A stretch of DNA of 64,000 nt from Mayfieldus sp038329895. GTDB taxonomy: Bacteria > Actinomycetota > Thermoleophilia > Solirubrobacterales > 70-9. The stretch spans positions 1 through 64,000 of the forward strand of contig JBBQNM010000001.1 of assembly GCA_038329895.1 (NCBI GenBank), given 5' to 3'. A program made the position numbers and the translations under genes. Below, piece by piece: positions 28,585-36,439 of this stretch (position 1 is the stretch's first letter; every line of letters starts with the position of its first letter). The notes beneath the pieces were generated by a model that made no database searches, had not been told where the DNA came from, and saw only the letters and a program-made list of their open reading frames with translations.

Positions 28585-29651
28585 GCGCCGAGCAGCAGCC
28601 GCAGGTGGTCGACTGGGGACTGGCCGAGCGTCTGGCGCGGACGCTGGCCGGCAACGGGTCCGGGAAGCGTTCGGTTCGCGAGGGCGACCTGCGCCGCGCC
28701 GCCCGTGGCAGCGTCGGAGTGGTGCGCGAGTACACAGGCCTCGAGCCGAAGGGTCGGCTGCCGTCTGCCGAAGTGGTTGATCGGCGCGAGTGGATCGGCG
28801 CCAACATCGGCTCGCTGCGCTCGATGTCAGCCGGCGTCGAGCAGAGCCTTGCCTCCTCGCTGGATCTGCCGGGACCGCTGGGGCCGGGACTGCGCGCCGC
28901 CGCCGGGGCCGCGGTGGGTGTGGAGCTGGGCCTGGTCAGCGCCTACATGGCGCAGCGGGTGCTGGGCCAGTACGACGTCGCATTGCTGGGTCCCTCGCGC
29001 CCGGCCCGGCTTCTGTTCGTCGCCCCCAACCTGGCGGAGGCGCAGCGGCGACTGGGCGCCGAGCGCGAGCCGTTCCTGCGCTGGGTCGCTCTTCACGAAG
29101 CGACCCACGTTGTGCAGTTCGGGGCCGTGCCCTGGCTGCGCGAGTACATCGGCGGCCTCGCCGAGGAGCTTCTCTCCGGCGCCTTCGCGTCGGTGAGCAC
29201 ATCGGAGCTTGCCCGCGCCGCCCGCCGTCTGCTCAACCCCGATCCGCGGCGGATCGTCGCGGCGCTGCGCAGCGGCGAGTGGCGCTCGCCGTTCATCGGC
29301 CGGCGCCGTGCCCGCCTGCTGGGCAACCTTCAGGCGACGATGACGGTGGTCGAGGGCTACTCCGAGCACGTCATGGACGCGGTGGTCGCTGACCTCGACG
29401 AGCCCTTTGCAGAGCTGCGGGAGCGCTTCGAGCGCGGCCGCTCAGAGCGCGGTCTGGTCGAGGCATTGCTCAGCCGTCTGTTCGGCCTGGAGCTGAAGAT
29501 GCGCCAGTACCGGATCGGCAAGTCGTTCTGCGACGAGGTTGCAGAGCGCCGGGGGATCGAGACCCTGAACCGGGTTTGGTCAGAGCCGGCGACGCTGCCG
29601 CGCCCCTCGGAGCTCCAGCAGCCGGGGCGTTGGCTGGCCCGGGTGACCTGA
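28581..29651 (+). CDS. Zinc-dependent metalloprotease of the F420-associated (DUF2342) family
   Basis: 356 residues. The zincin motif LHEATHVVQFGAVPWLREYI gives HExxH, with the third ligand expected in the following helix. GLAEELL, LQATMTVVEGYSEHVMDAV and the C-terminal KMRQYRIGKSFCDEVAERRG complete the family pattern known as coenzyme F420 biosynthesis-associated uncharacterised protein. In actinobacteria this family co-occurs with F420 genes, but no substrate is established. Its start overlaps the phosphatase gene by 4 bases, so the two act in one operon. Confidence 0.82.
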   Translation: MSAEQQPQVVDWGLAERLARTLAGNGSGKRSVREGDLRRAARGSVGVVREYTGLEPKGRLPSAEVVDRREWIGANIGSLRSMSAGVEQSLASSLDLPGPLGPGLRAAAGAAVGVELGLVSAYMAQRVLGQYDVALLGPSRPARLLFVAPNLAEAQRRLGAEREPFLRWVALHEATHVVQFGAVPWLREYIGGLAEELLSGAFASVSTSELARAARRLLNPDPRRIVAALRSGEWRSPFIGRRRARLLGNLQATMTVVEGYSEHVMDAVVADLDEPFAELRERFERGRSERGLVEALLSRLFGLELKMRQYRIGKSFCDEVAERRGIETLNRVWSEPATLPRPSELQQPGRWLARVT

Positions 29652-29996
29652 GCGTGGCATAACGAACGGCCGATCCCTCGGATGTGGAACCGCCCCCGCT
29701 GCAACGAAAGGGCGGCCGCCATTCCCTTGGCCCGGCCGTTCGTAGAACAGATACCCGGCGCGAAATCGTTGATTCGCTCTGCGTTTGCCTGCTCGAGAAG
29801 GCGGGGGAGCCGACCCCGTGCGTCTGGCTAGCACGGTTTCCCCGCTATCTGCGGGACAGGTGTCGCCGTAACCCGCGCCAAATCGAGGTTTAAGAACATA
29901 TGTTCGTATTAGTTGTTATCCTTGAACATGCTTAGAAATAAGTAGACAGGGAAAGAAAGAAGAACAGACCCCACCCGAGGAGGGTTCAGAGCAGTT
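29652..29996 (+). other. 345-bp intergenic region with stem-loops and a LexA-type box
   Basis: No gene is supported in this gap. Its left part can fold: ACGAACGGCCG (29662-29672) pairs with CGGCCGTTCGT (29733-29743), enclosing a smaller CCGCCC/GGGCGG hairpin (29690-29715). Further right are GC-rich stretches able to form short hairpins (around 29800-29880), then an AT-rich leader with a LexA-type palindrome and a strong ribosome-binding site (GAGGAGGG, 29977-29984) for the basic protein. The left stem may be a terminator or part of a structured leader; no known RNA family is identified. Confidence 0.5.
29893..29906. promoter_or_regulatory. LexA-type (Cheo) box
   Basis: AGAACATATGTTCG matches the Gram-positive LexA consensus CGAACRNRYGTTCG at 13 of 14 positions, with the half-sites GAAC and GTTC perfect and the centre ATAT fitting RNRY. 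It lies 90 bases before the ATG of the basic protein, a usual place for an SOS operator. It is the only such site I noticed in the window. Confidence 0.6.
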
Positions 29997-30548
29997 ATGC
30001 CCACCAGCCAGAACACAAACACCGCGCAGCGCCGCACTACCAAGCGCGCCGCGCAGACCAAGACCCCGACCACCCCCAAGAATCCGGTGCAGCGTGCCGC
30101 TGAGACCGTCGTCGACGTCCCCGTCGGCGTCGCGCTCCGTGTCGTCGATCGCGTCCAGGAGCTCATCGAGCCGTGGACGAGTCGCGGCACCGCCGAGCGC
30201 GAGCTGCGCAGCTACCGCACGCAGCTGACCCGGACCGTCAACCGGTCCGAGCGCCGCGGCGCCACCGCCCGCCGCAAGGCCACCACCCAGGCCAAGCGGA
30301 CGCGGACCCGCGCCGTGCGCGAGGTTCGTCGCGTCGAGCGCGAGGGGCGCAAGCGCCAGCGCAAGGCGACCACCACGCTGCGTCAGAACCGCCGCAAGGT
30401 GGAGACGACGCTGCGGCGCAACGGGCGCCAGGCCGAGACGCAACTGCGCAAGGCCACACGCCAGGCGGAGAAGGTGCAGACGGACCTCCAGAAGACCGTC
30501 GAGGAGCAGTCCTCGCGGGCCCAGGAGTTCGTCAACTCACTGGTCTAA
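29997..30548 (+). CDS. Highly basic Ala/Thr/Arg/Lys-rich protein, possibly nucleoid- or surface-associated
   Basis: 183 residues after a good GAGGAGGG ribosome-binding site 12 bases upstream. The first 35 residues are a Thr/Lys/Arg-rich tail; residues 36-65 form an amphipathic helix (AAETVVDVPVGVALRVVDRVQELIEPW); the remainder is a long charged helix with repeats such as TTLRQNRRKVETTLRRNGRQAETQLRKA, a likely coiled coil. There is no signal or membrane segment. The composition recalls histone H1-like proteins or HBHA, but no homology can be claimed. A LexA-type box lies in its leader, suggesting DNA-damage induction. Two hairpins follow the gene. Confidence 0.7.
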   Translation: MPTSQNTNTAQRRTTKRAAQTKTPTTPKNPVQRAAETVVDVPVGVALRVVDRVQELIEPWTSRGTAERELRSYRTQLTRTVNRSERRGATARRKATTQAKRTRTRAVREVRRVEREGRKRQRKATTTLRQNRRKVETTLRRNGRQAETQLRKATRQAEKVQTDLQKTVEEQSSRAQEFVNSLV

Positions 30549-30556
30549 TCGCTTAG

Positions 30557-30589
30557 CCCGGGCCGCCGCAGGAGAGGCGGCGTCCCGGG
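30557..30589 (+). terminator. GC-rich hairpin after the basic-protein gene
   Basis: GCCGCC (30562-30567) pairs with GGCGGC (30576-30581) and, after a 3-base bulge, CCCGG (30557-30561) pairs with CCGGG (30585-30589). It starts 9 bases after the stop codon. There is no U tract, as is common for terminators in high-GC actinobacteria. Confidence 0.5.
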
Positions 30590-30639
30590 GAGAGCTGCCG
30601 GCACCATCCTGTCGGCAGAGAAGCAACCTCTCCTCCCTC

Positions 30640-30668
30640 GCCAACCGGGCCCTAGTGGCCCGGTTGGC
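30640..30668. terminator. Perfect bidirectional hairpin between convergent genes
   Basis: A perfect 12-bp inverted repeat (GCCAACCGGGCC / GGCCCGGTTGGC) with a 5-base CTAGT loop. It abuts the stop codon of the leftward membrane-protein gene (30669-30671) and lies 91 bases after the basic-protein gene, so it can end transcription from both sides. Confidence 0.75.
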
Positions 30669-31619
30669 CTATGTAGGGGGCGGTTGCGCGGGGACCGGGG
30701 AGCCTGCACCGGGCGCTTGCCGTGAGGGGCGCAGGACCAAGGCCCAAGCCAGACAGGCAAGCGTGACCACGCCCAGAACCAACGGCCACCCAGAGAGCGA
30801 TCCGTCGGCGGTGGAGAGAAAAAACACGTAGACGCCAACCAGCCCGACGAACGCAGACCCTCCATGGCGCTGCCAGGCGGCGAATGCGAGCAGGCCGATC
30901 GAAACGCCGATCAGCACCATCTCCCACCCATCCTTCCCCTTCAGGCCCGCAGCAGCCAGGCCGGGGAAGGCCACGGCAGGTTGCGGGGTGTTGCCGAGCA
31001 ACGCGCCGCCGATCAGCGCCGCCCCGGCCACCGCGACGAGCAGGTTGGCGTGCCTGTGTCCCGAGTCCCATTGAGATCTCGCGGCGAGCAGGAAGAGGAT
31101 CCCTTCCAACAAGAGGATGTCGCGGTAGGTTGCGACCTCCGCGCTCGAGTCGATCCAGTTGACCGCGGTCAACCCGGCGATCGCGAAGAACAGCGTCGCC
31201 AACACCGTCGCGCCGGGTGATTGCAGCCGCACGCTGATCAGAGCCGCGCAGATCCCGGTGAGGGCCAAGACCCATGTGAAGGCGCCGGTGCCCGGGTTGT
31301 TCTTGCCGAACACCGCGAGCAACTGAAGGATGCTGCCGGCGAGCAGCGGCAACGCGACGAGCAGGAAGGCGGCCTGCCAGGGCGATAGGCCGCCGTCGGA
31401 TTTGGTGCCGACCTGCTGCGCGCCGCTCCCCGGGGCGAGGGCGAGCGCGAATAGCACCGCGCAGGGGATCGCAAGCAACAGCAGCAGCGGGAAGTCGGAC
31501 CACGAGTCGTTCATGCGGCTGAAGGAAAGGGCCGCTCCCACTCCGAGCGCCACGCCCCCCACGGCAAGCGTCAGATCCCCCTCCGGTTGGACGCGGAGTC
31601 GCGATGCGAGTTCGTTCAC
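30669..31619 (-). CDS. Polytopic membrane protein of unknown function
   Basis: 316 residues from GTG at 31619, chosen because GGGAGG lies at the right distance upstream; an in-frame start at 31649 has no such site. About nine hydrophobic segments can be counted, including LTLAVGGVALGVGAALSFS, FPLLLLLAIPCAVLFALALA, AAFLLVALPLLAGSILQLLAVF, NLLVAVAGAALIGGALLG and WPLVLGVVTLACLAWALVL. The N-terminal VNELASRLRVQPEGD is cytosolic-looking and the C-terminus is proline-rich. No transporter or enzyme motif is recognised. Confidence 0.65.
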   Translation of the reverse strand: MNELASRLRVQPEGDLTLAVGGVALGVGAALSFSRMNDSWSDFPLLLLLAIPCAVLFALALAPGSGAQQVGTKSDGGLSPWQAAFLLVALPLLAGSILQLLAVFGKNNPGTGAFTWVLALTGICAALISVRLQSPGATVLATLFFAIAGLTAVNWIDSSAEVATYRDILLLEGILFLLAARSQWDSGHRHANLLVAVAGAALIGGALLGNTPQPAVAFPGLAAAGLKGKDGWEMVLIGVSIGLLAFAAWQRHGGSAFVGLVGVYVFFLSTADGSLSGWPLVLGVVTLACLAWALVLRPSRQAPGAGSPVPAQPPPT

Positions 31620-31781
31620 AGCAACCTCCCTCGTTGGATCCGGCGCCAAAGCTACGAGGAGTGGCAGACGGTCAAGAGTTCACCTGGGCGCCGCGCACGA
31701 GTCCCGTGTCTCAGGGGCGAAAGTCCGGCGCCTGCGGGCTTGGGTCAGCGGGTGTCGGCGCACAGATACATACGCTACGCA

Positions 31782-31810
31782 TTGATTACATACGTCGTGC
31801 ATGCAATACT
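31782..31810 (+). promoter_or_regulatory. Promoter of the toxin-antitoxin module
   Basis: TTGATT (31782-31787), 17 bases, then AATACT (31805-31810) form a sigma-A-like promoter. The antitoxin ATG is at 31819, only 8 bases after the -10, so the mRNA would be leaderless or nearly so. A TACATACG direct repeat (31767-31774 and 31787-31794, 20 bases apart) overlaps it and could be the antitoxin operator. Confidence 0.6.
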
Positions 31811-31818
31811 GGACAGCC

Positions 31819-32052
31819 ATGGGAGTGCTGATGCAGATCCGTGACGTCCCGGAAGAGGTCCACCGCGTGCTGAAGGCCCGCGCGGCCGCCTCCGGAGTCT
31901 CACTGTCCGAATACGTGCGGACAATGCTCGCCCGCGCAGCCGCACGCCCGACGCCGGACGAGCTTGATGCGCGGATCCGGGCTCGGGGATCCGTTGAGCT
32001 CCCCGAGCCGAGCGAGGTCGCCGTTCGGCGGTTGCGCGACTTCGGCGAGTGA
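31819..32052 (+). CDS. vapB: VapB/FitA-type ribbon-helix-helix antitoxin
   Basis: 77 residues from ATG at 31819. MGVLMQIRDVPEEVHRVLKARAAASGVSLSEYVRTML is a typical ribbon-helix-helix DNA-binding domain: the first strand (MQIRDV) contacts DNA as a dimer, and the helices follow. The C-terminal half (PTPDELDARIRARGSVELPEPSEVAVRRLRD) should wrap around and block the toxin. Its stop overlaps the toxin start in GTGA. As in other modules it probably represses its own promoter with the toxin as co-repressor. Confidence 0.85.
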   Translation: MGVLMQIRDVPEEVHRVLKARAAASGVSLSEYVRTMLARAAARPTPDELDARIRARGSVELPEPSEVAVRRLRDFGE

Positions 32053-32456
32053 CCGTCATAGACACCGGAGCGGCTGTCGACCTCTTGCTGCGCACGGGTG
32101 CGGTGGACGAGGTGCGGGACATCCTCAGACAGGACGCTCCGGTCGCTGCCCCTGACCTGCTCGTCTTCGAGACGATTGCCGTACTGCGCCGCTTCGTCCT
32201 GCGCGGAGATGTTGAGCCCGACCGTGCCGGCGCAGCGATCGAAGACCTCAGCGATGTACGACTCGACCTGTTTCGTTCGATGCCCCTTCGGATGCGAGCA
32301 TGGGAGCTCCGCGACAACATGACCGCTGCCGACGCCCTGTTCGTTGCGCTGGCTGAGCAACTTGGCGAACCGCTCGCAACTAAGGACCGTTCACTTGCGG
32401 CGGCCGCCCGGGACCAAACTGCGATCGAAACGATCGAGTTGGGGTCGGACAATTAG
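32049..32456 (+). CDS. vapC: VapC-like PIN-domain toxin
   Basis: 135 residues. PIN-domain ribonuclease: VIDTGAAVDLLL holds the first catalytic Asp, APDLLVFETIAVLRR the conserved Glu, MTAADALFVALAEQLGEPLATKDRSLAAAA the further acidic residues (AADALF and ATKDRSL). VapC toxins cut tRNAs or rRNA when released from VapB. The length is typical. It is translated with the antitoxin through a 4-base overlap, giving a complete and apparently intact module. Confidence 0.88.
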   Translation: MTVIDTGAAVDLLLRTGAVDEVRDILRQDAPVAAPDLLVFETIAVLRRFVLRGDVEPDRAGAAIEDLSDVRLDLFRSMPLRMRAWELRDNMTAADALFVALAEQLGEPLATKDRSLAAAARDQTAIETIELGSDN

Positions 32457-32531
32457 CCGAGAGCCCACAACGCTCGTTGCGTTCGCGGGTTAGATTCGGC
32501 GAGATCAGATCTCTAGCCGAAGGGAGACACC

Positions 32532-33065
32532 ATGAAGCGGCTCGCGTCGAAGCGACCCTCGCCTGCCCTCGTCCTCAGCGTCATCGCCGTGCTGATCGCG
32601 CTCGGCGGTCAGGCCGGAGCTCTGCCCGGCAAGCACAGCGTCGGGAAGGGGGATCTCGCGAAGGGGGCCGTGACGGCGGCAAGCCTTGCGCCCGGTGCGG
32701 TTACCAACCGGGCAATTGCCAAGCGCGCTATTCATGGCTCTGCGATTGCCAGCAAAGCGATCAAAGCTCGGATGCTTGCGCCGGGCTCAGTCGACGCGCG
32801 GGCGCTTGGACCGGTCACGGTGGTTGAAACCCAAATCCCGGACAGCGACACAGCTCTTGACTCCATCTACACGGCGTCCGGCGCGACGCTGGCCTGTCCG
32901 GGCGGGCAGCGGCTTCTCAGCGGCGGAATTAAGGCCTTCGCCGGCCGCGTTCTGATGGTGTCATCGAGGCCAGGTGCAAACGCGGACCGCTGGGAGGGCA
33001 CAGTCGCCAGCGACGCTGGCGGAGCGTCTCCCCTCGCCACTCTCGACATCCTCTGTCTCGAGTAG
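32532..33065 (+). CDS. Secreted repeat protein typical of Thermoleophilia
   Basis: 177 residues after an AAGGGAGA ribosome-binding site. The N-terminus MKRLASKRPSPALVLSVIAVLIALGGQAGA is an export signal of a type seen in many copies in Solirubrobacterales genomes, followed by short repeats GDLAKGAVTAASLAPGAVTNRAIAKRAI, each with a GAVT or similar core that could form a helical or beta-solenoid stalk. The C-terminal part has two Cys (LACPGGQRLLSGG and LDILCLE) in a compact domain. Function unknown; probably extracellular or wall-associated. Confidence 0.65.
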   Translation: MKRLASKRPSPALVLSVIAVLIALGGQAGALPGKHSVGKGDLAKGAVTAASLAPGAVTNRAIAKRAIHGSAIASKAIKARMLAPGSVDARALGPVTVVETQIPDSDTALDSIYTASGATLACPGGQRLLSGGIKAFAGRVLMVSSRPGANADRWEGTVASDAGGASPLATLDILCLE

Positions 33066-33128
33066 GGGTTGCCACTGCCGGGCGGCGGGGGTTTGCGCTT
33101 GTTATTTGCCACGGCATGGCGATGCCGC

Positions 33129-34688
33129 TCAGCGGCCGCCGACCACCTTGATCGGGCGCCGCCGTGAGTGGCCGGCCAGGAACGGATAGCCGTTTTGAGC
33201 GGGCACGACCGCTCGCATCCGGTACTCGGTGGTCACGAAGGTCGCCAGGAACCGGTACGTGGCGCTGTAGCGGCCGAGCTGATCGGTGCGTGCATTTTGG
33301 AACGTCTTCCACCTCTGGTTTTTGCCCGGATAGCGCGCCTGGAGAACCACGATGCGCTCTTCGTTGTCAGGCCCGGGCAGTGAGCCAAACAGCTGTATGC
33401 GTCCACCATTCCGCACCCGCTCGCGTGACAGTGTCAACGAAGGCGCGACCCTCGCGAAGTAGCGCACGTCGCGCTGGAGTTGGTGCCGGTTGTAGCGGTA
33501 GCCGATCTCGATCTCGCGGTTTGGCCCCGGCGCGACGGTGTATCGATAGCGGCCTGCCGTATTGGTCTTGACCGTTCCGACATCGGCTAACCCCTCGCCG
33601 GGCACCAATGTTGACTCCCTCACGCAGAGCATCGCTCCCTCGACCGGCTCACCGGTCCGATTACTGAGTCGCCCGGTGACCGTCGCCGATTGCCGCGACC
33701 GGACCGTCACCGTGCCGTCGCCGTTCTGCACAAACCGGGCGCTAAGGTCGGTACCACCCGGGACCCGCGAGGAGGTACAGGAATCATCCACGCGGACCAC
33801 CTGTTCGGGTGTGCAAGTCAGGTTGGGCGGATCGCCGTAGTCGCTCGCGCACGCCTGAATCGTGTTGCTCCCGTCGCGGAACGGTGCGACCTGGGTATCG
33901 AGGTTGAATTGCGCTTGCTGCGAAAGAGCGCACGGCTGCATACTGGTCGCCCCGTTGCAGGTGAAATTCCGCCGAGCGGCCTCTTGGCTGTTGACCAGCA
34001 CAGTCACAGAGGTCAAGCCGGCACCGACATCGTCGGCATGGACCTCAATGGCTCCTGTGCCGCGTTGGATCTCGCCGTTCAGCAGCTCGCCAGAAGCTTC
34101 GATCGTTGGCGTCGTGTCGTCGACCATGTCGAAGAGGAGATCCCTGATGAACAGGCCTGCCTGCAGACTGCCGTTGCAGCCACTCCCTGAGATGCAGGTC
34201 AGATGGGAAGTCACCAGCGTGTAGTACCCACCGGCGGCAGTGCCGATCCCACGCCACGCGCTAGCGCCATCATCTGCGGCACCCAGCGGTGTCCAACCGC
34301 CTGGCCCCGCCACGTAGACCTCGAGGGCCCAGCCCGCACCGGGATCAGATTTTCCCCTCTCGCTCATCCCGACCTGGCTGAAGTGCGTGCCAGCGGGAGT
34401 GCTGACCGACCACGTGGCTCCGGTCTGTGGGCCGGTCCAACCGGCCGTTGGGATCGACATACCCAGGCCAAGCCCTCCGTTTCCACAAGCCTGATAGACG
34501 AAACCCATGACGTGGCTCTGGCTGTAGCTCGCCACCGAGCTGGTATTCGACCACGAGCAGTCGGTGGCGGCGTAAGTGCCCGCATGACTCTTCGTCGCAA
34601 GCGGGCCCGCAAGCAGAGCAGCTGCACCAAGGGCAGCGAGGACGAACGTGCGCCGGACCCTTCGCGGTTTGAGTTTCGTCCCCCTCAT
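33129..34688 (-). CDS. Secreted multi-domain protein coupled to the sigma factor gene
   Basis: 519 residues. Twin-basic signal region (MRGTKLKPRRVRRTFVLAALGAAALLAGPLATKSHA), then a beta-sandwich-like domain with Cys pairs (TDCSWSN...YQACGNGG), an Ig-like segment (IEVHADDVGAGLTSVTVLVN), and a C-terminal region with a carboxypeptidase-regulatory or SdrD-like pattern (VTGRLSNRTGEPVEGAMLCVRE, NTAGRYRYTVAPG). Proteins of this layout are frequent in Solirubrobacterales; their function is unknown. Its ATG overlaps the TGA of the sigma/anti-sigma fusion gene (34685-34688), so the two are made together and the sigma factor may control it. Confidence 0.7.
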   Translation of the reverse strand: MRGTKLKPRRVRRTFVLAALGAAALLAGPLATKSHAGTYAATDCSWSNTSSVASYSQSHVMGFVYQACGNGGLGLGMSIPTAGWTGPQTGATWSVSTPAGTHFSQVGMSERGKSDPGAGWALEVYVAGPGGWTPLGAADDGASAWRGIGTAAGGYYTLVTSHLTCISGSGCNGSLQAGLFIRDLLFDMVDDTTPTIEASGELLNGEIQRGTGAIEVHADDVGAGLTSVTVLVNSQEAARRNFTCNGATSMQPCALSQQAQFNLDTQVAPFRDGSNTIQACASDYGDPPNLTCTPEQVVRVDDSCTSSRVPGGTDLSARFVQNGDGTVTVRSRQSATVTGRLSNRTGEPVEGAMLCVRESTLVPGEGLADVGTVKTNTAGRYRYTVAPGPNREIEIGYRYNRHQLQRDVRYFARVAPSLTLSRERVRNGGRIQLFGSLPGPDNEERIVVLQARYPGKNQRWKTFQNARTDQLGRYSATYRFLATFVTTEYRMRAVVPAQNGYPFLAGHSRRRPIKVVGGR

Positions 34689-36004
34689 GGGCCGAACTCA
34701 CTTGCTGAACCGCTGCTCGACGAACCGCCGACTCCCCCTCCCCCTCCCCCTCCGCTCGAGCTGCTGCCGAATTCGCTGGCGCTGCTTGACCGAGAAACTG
34801 TTGGCGCTGCCGAGACCTCGGGGCTGAACTCGGCGGTGACCTGCGGAGGGGGTTCGGACGGTGGAGCCGGGGCCGGCTCCGGACCAGCAGGCTGGGGGCT
34901 GGGCTCCGAATCCGGTGGGGGCTGTGGCGCCGGCTCGGCGATCGTCTGGTCCGCCTCAGTGGACGTGTGAGCCACCGAATGGTCCGCCGCGCGCTCAATA
35001 CCTCCGCCACCATGCGATCCAACATGGACGGGAGGAACCACCCCTGCCGCGACACAGGCGGCGGCCCCACCGGCAGTACCGACGCAGGCGGTCAGAATCT
35101 TTGCGGCCAACGCCATCCCGCTTCCCTTGGTCCCCCCGGCCGCGGTGAGCTGGCTGACAGCGGTCTCCGCGGCACCGGTTCGGCCCGGGAGTCGCGACTG
35201 CGCGGCCCCGACCAGATCGTGGAGCCGCTCGCCGACCGAGCGCGACACCGGCAACGCGGGTACGAGCGCCGCTGCAGCTCGAGGCGCGGCGCGGTAGGAA
35301 CGAACCTTGGCTCGGCAATGGCCGCATTCCTTTAGGTGAGTCAGCAGTTGCGCGGTCAGGTGCGCGTTCGCTTCGCCATCGACGAACGCCGACAGTGTGG
35401 GGGCGAGCTCTTCGCATCTGCGTCCCTCCTCGATGCTGCCGAGCACCGCCCGGAAACGCTGCCTTCCCTCTGCCAGACAGCGATTGACCTTGGTGTAGGT
35501 CCAACCGGTGAGCTCACCGATTTCGGCGTATGAATAGCCCTGAGCCAGGAGGGTCAGCGCTCGCAACTCCTGCGGCTTCAGCGCCTTCAGTGCTTCACGC
35601 GCTCTGCCGATCCGTTCGCGCCGCTCTGCCGCGTCGGCGGGGCCGTCCTTCTCGCATGGAATGAGCTGAACCCAGTCGGCCTCTTGGTCGCGTCCCGATG
35701 ACGGTGTCCCGAGGGTGCGCTCACGATTCCTTCGAACCGCCAAGGCTTCGTGCTTGGTCACGGTCTGCATCCAGCGAATCAGCTCTCGCTGGTCTGACGT
35801 CGGCGCTTTGGTGAGCAGGATCTCGAGGGCGCGTTGCGTCGCGTCTTCGGCGTCGTCCGCGCAGAGCGAATAGCGCCGTGCGGTGCGCCGCAGGGCACGC
35901 TCGTGGCGACGGACCAGCTCGATCGCGGCGCGCTTGCGCGAAGCAAGCGCGGGATCGCGGGTTCGGCCCACGTCAACGGCTCGAAGGGACTCCCTATCTC
36001 CCAT
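34685..36004 (-). CDS. ECF-like sigma factor fused to a zinc-binding anti-sigma-like domain and membrane tail
   Basis: 439 residues from ATG at 36004; the frame is open to 36283 but the extra part is not protein-like. Residues 20-100 form sigma region 2 (LVRRHERALRRTARRY, DDAEDATQRALEILL), 125-185 region 4 with a helix-turn-helix (LTLLAQGYSYAEIGELTGWTYTKVNRCLAEG). Residues 205-235 carry H223-x3-C227-x2-C230 (HLKECGHC), the zinc anti-sigma motif. A hydrophobic stretch at 295-325 is a likely membrane anchor, followed by a Pro/Ser/Gly-rich tail of about 100 residues. Sigma and anti-sigma are usually separate proteins; here they are one chain, coupled to a secreted protein gene. Confidence 0.75.
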   Translation of the reverse strand: MGDRESLRAVDVGRTRDPALASRKRAAIELVRRHERALRRTARRYSLCADDAEDATQRALEILLTKAPTSDQRELIRWMQTVTKHEALAVRRNRERTLGTPSSGRDQEADWVQLIPCEKDGPADAAERRERIGRAREALKALKPQELRALTLLAQGYSYAEIGELTGWTYTKVNRCLAEGRQRFRAVLGSIEEGRRCEELAPTLSAFVDGEANAHLTAQLLTHLKECGHCRAKVRSYRAAPRAAAALVPALPVSRSVGERLHDLVGAAQSRLPGRTGAAETAVSQLTAAGGTKGSGMALAAKILTACVGTAGGAAACVAAGVVPPVHVGSHGGGGIERAADHSVAHTSTEADQTIAEPAPQPPPDSEPSPQPAGPEPAPAPPSEPPPQVTAEFSPEVSAAPTVSRSSSASEFGSSSSGGGGGGGVGGSSSSGSASEFGP

Positions 36005-36220
36005 TTCCGACTTCCTGGTTGCCAGAGGCGGGGACGTCGCCAAGACGCTCCGCGCCTCGCACTTGTGATCCTTGCCGCTAAGGGCGGGAGCTGCGCCGGT
36101 TCTCCCCGGCCCCTTGTCGCAAATTGCGTGAACTGCGTTTTTCCACGGCAACCCTTTGCGCTGTTTGCGGTCGGGATCTCGGATCCGTGGCCTAGAGCGC
36201 CCATCCGTAGAATTTGGCTG

Positions 36221-36439
36221 GTGACCAGCGTTTCCGACACGCGAGAGAACCAACGCACGGAGTTCGCCGGCGATCCAATCCACATGCCAGCGATCGCTGC
36301 CCTAACTCCAGCACAGCGTCTGGAGCGAGCCTTCGGCTGGATCGAGCTCTACAACGAGCTTGGTGGAATCGCTATAAGCAACGAGAAGCGTTGGCCGACC
36401 CAGTTGGACAGCGGCAGAAGCTCAAGCCACGCGAGCTGA
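36221..36439 (+). CDS. Small helical protein overlapping a nucleotidyltransferase gene
   Basis: 72 residues from GTG at 36221, or 51 from ATG at 36284. The recognisable part, MPAIAALTPAQRLERAFGWIELYNELGG, looks like the helical N-terminus seen in small proteins placed before MNT-type nucleotidyltransferase genes. The last 20 residues (KRWPTQLDSGRSSSHAS) overlap the next gene by about 49 bases in another frame. It may be the partner of a two-gene module or a remnant; function not assigned. Confidence 0.4.
   Translation: MTSVSDTRENQRTEFAGDPIHMPAIAALTPAQRLERAFGWIELYNELGGIAISNEKRWPTQLDSGRSSSHAS

Noticed and set aside
29790..29885. Cyclic-di-AMP riboswitch in front of the basic protein
   Set aside because: Only one short G-rich block resembles the family core; the other conserved parts cannot be found by eye.
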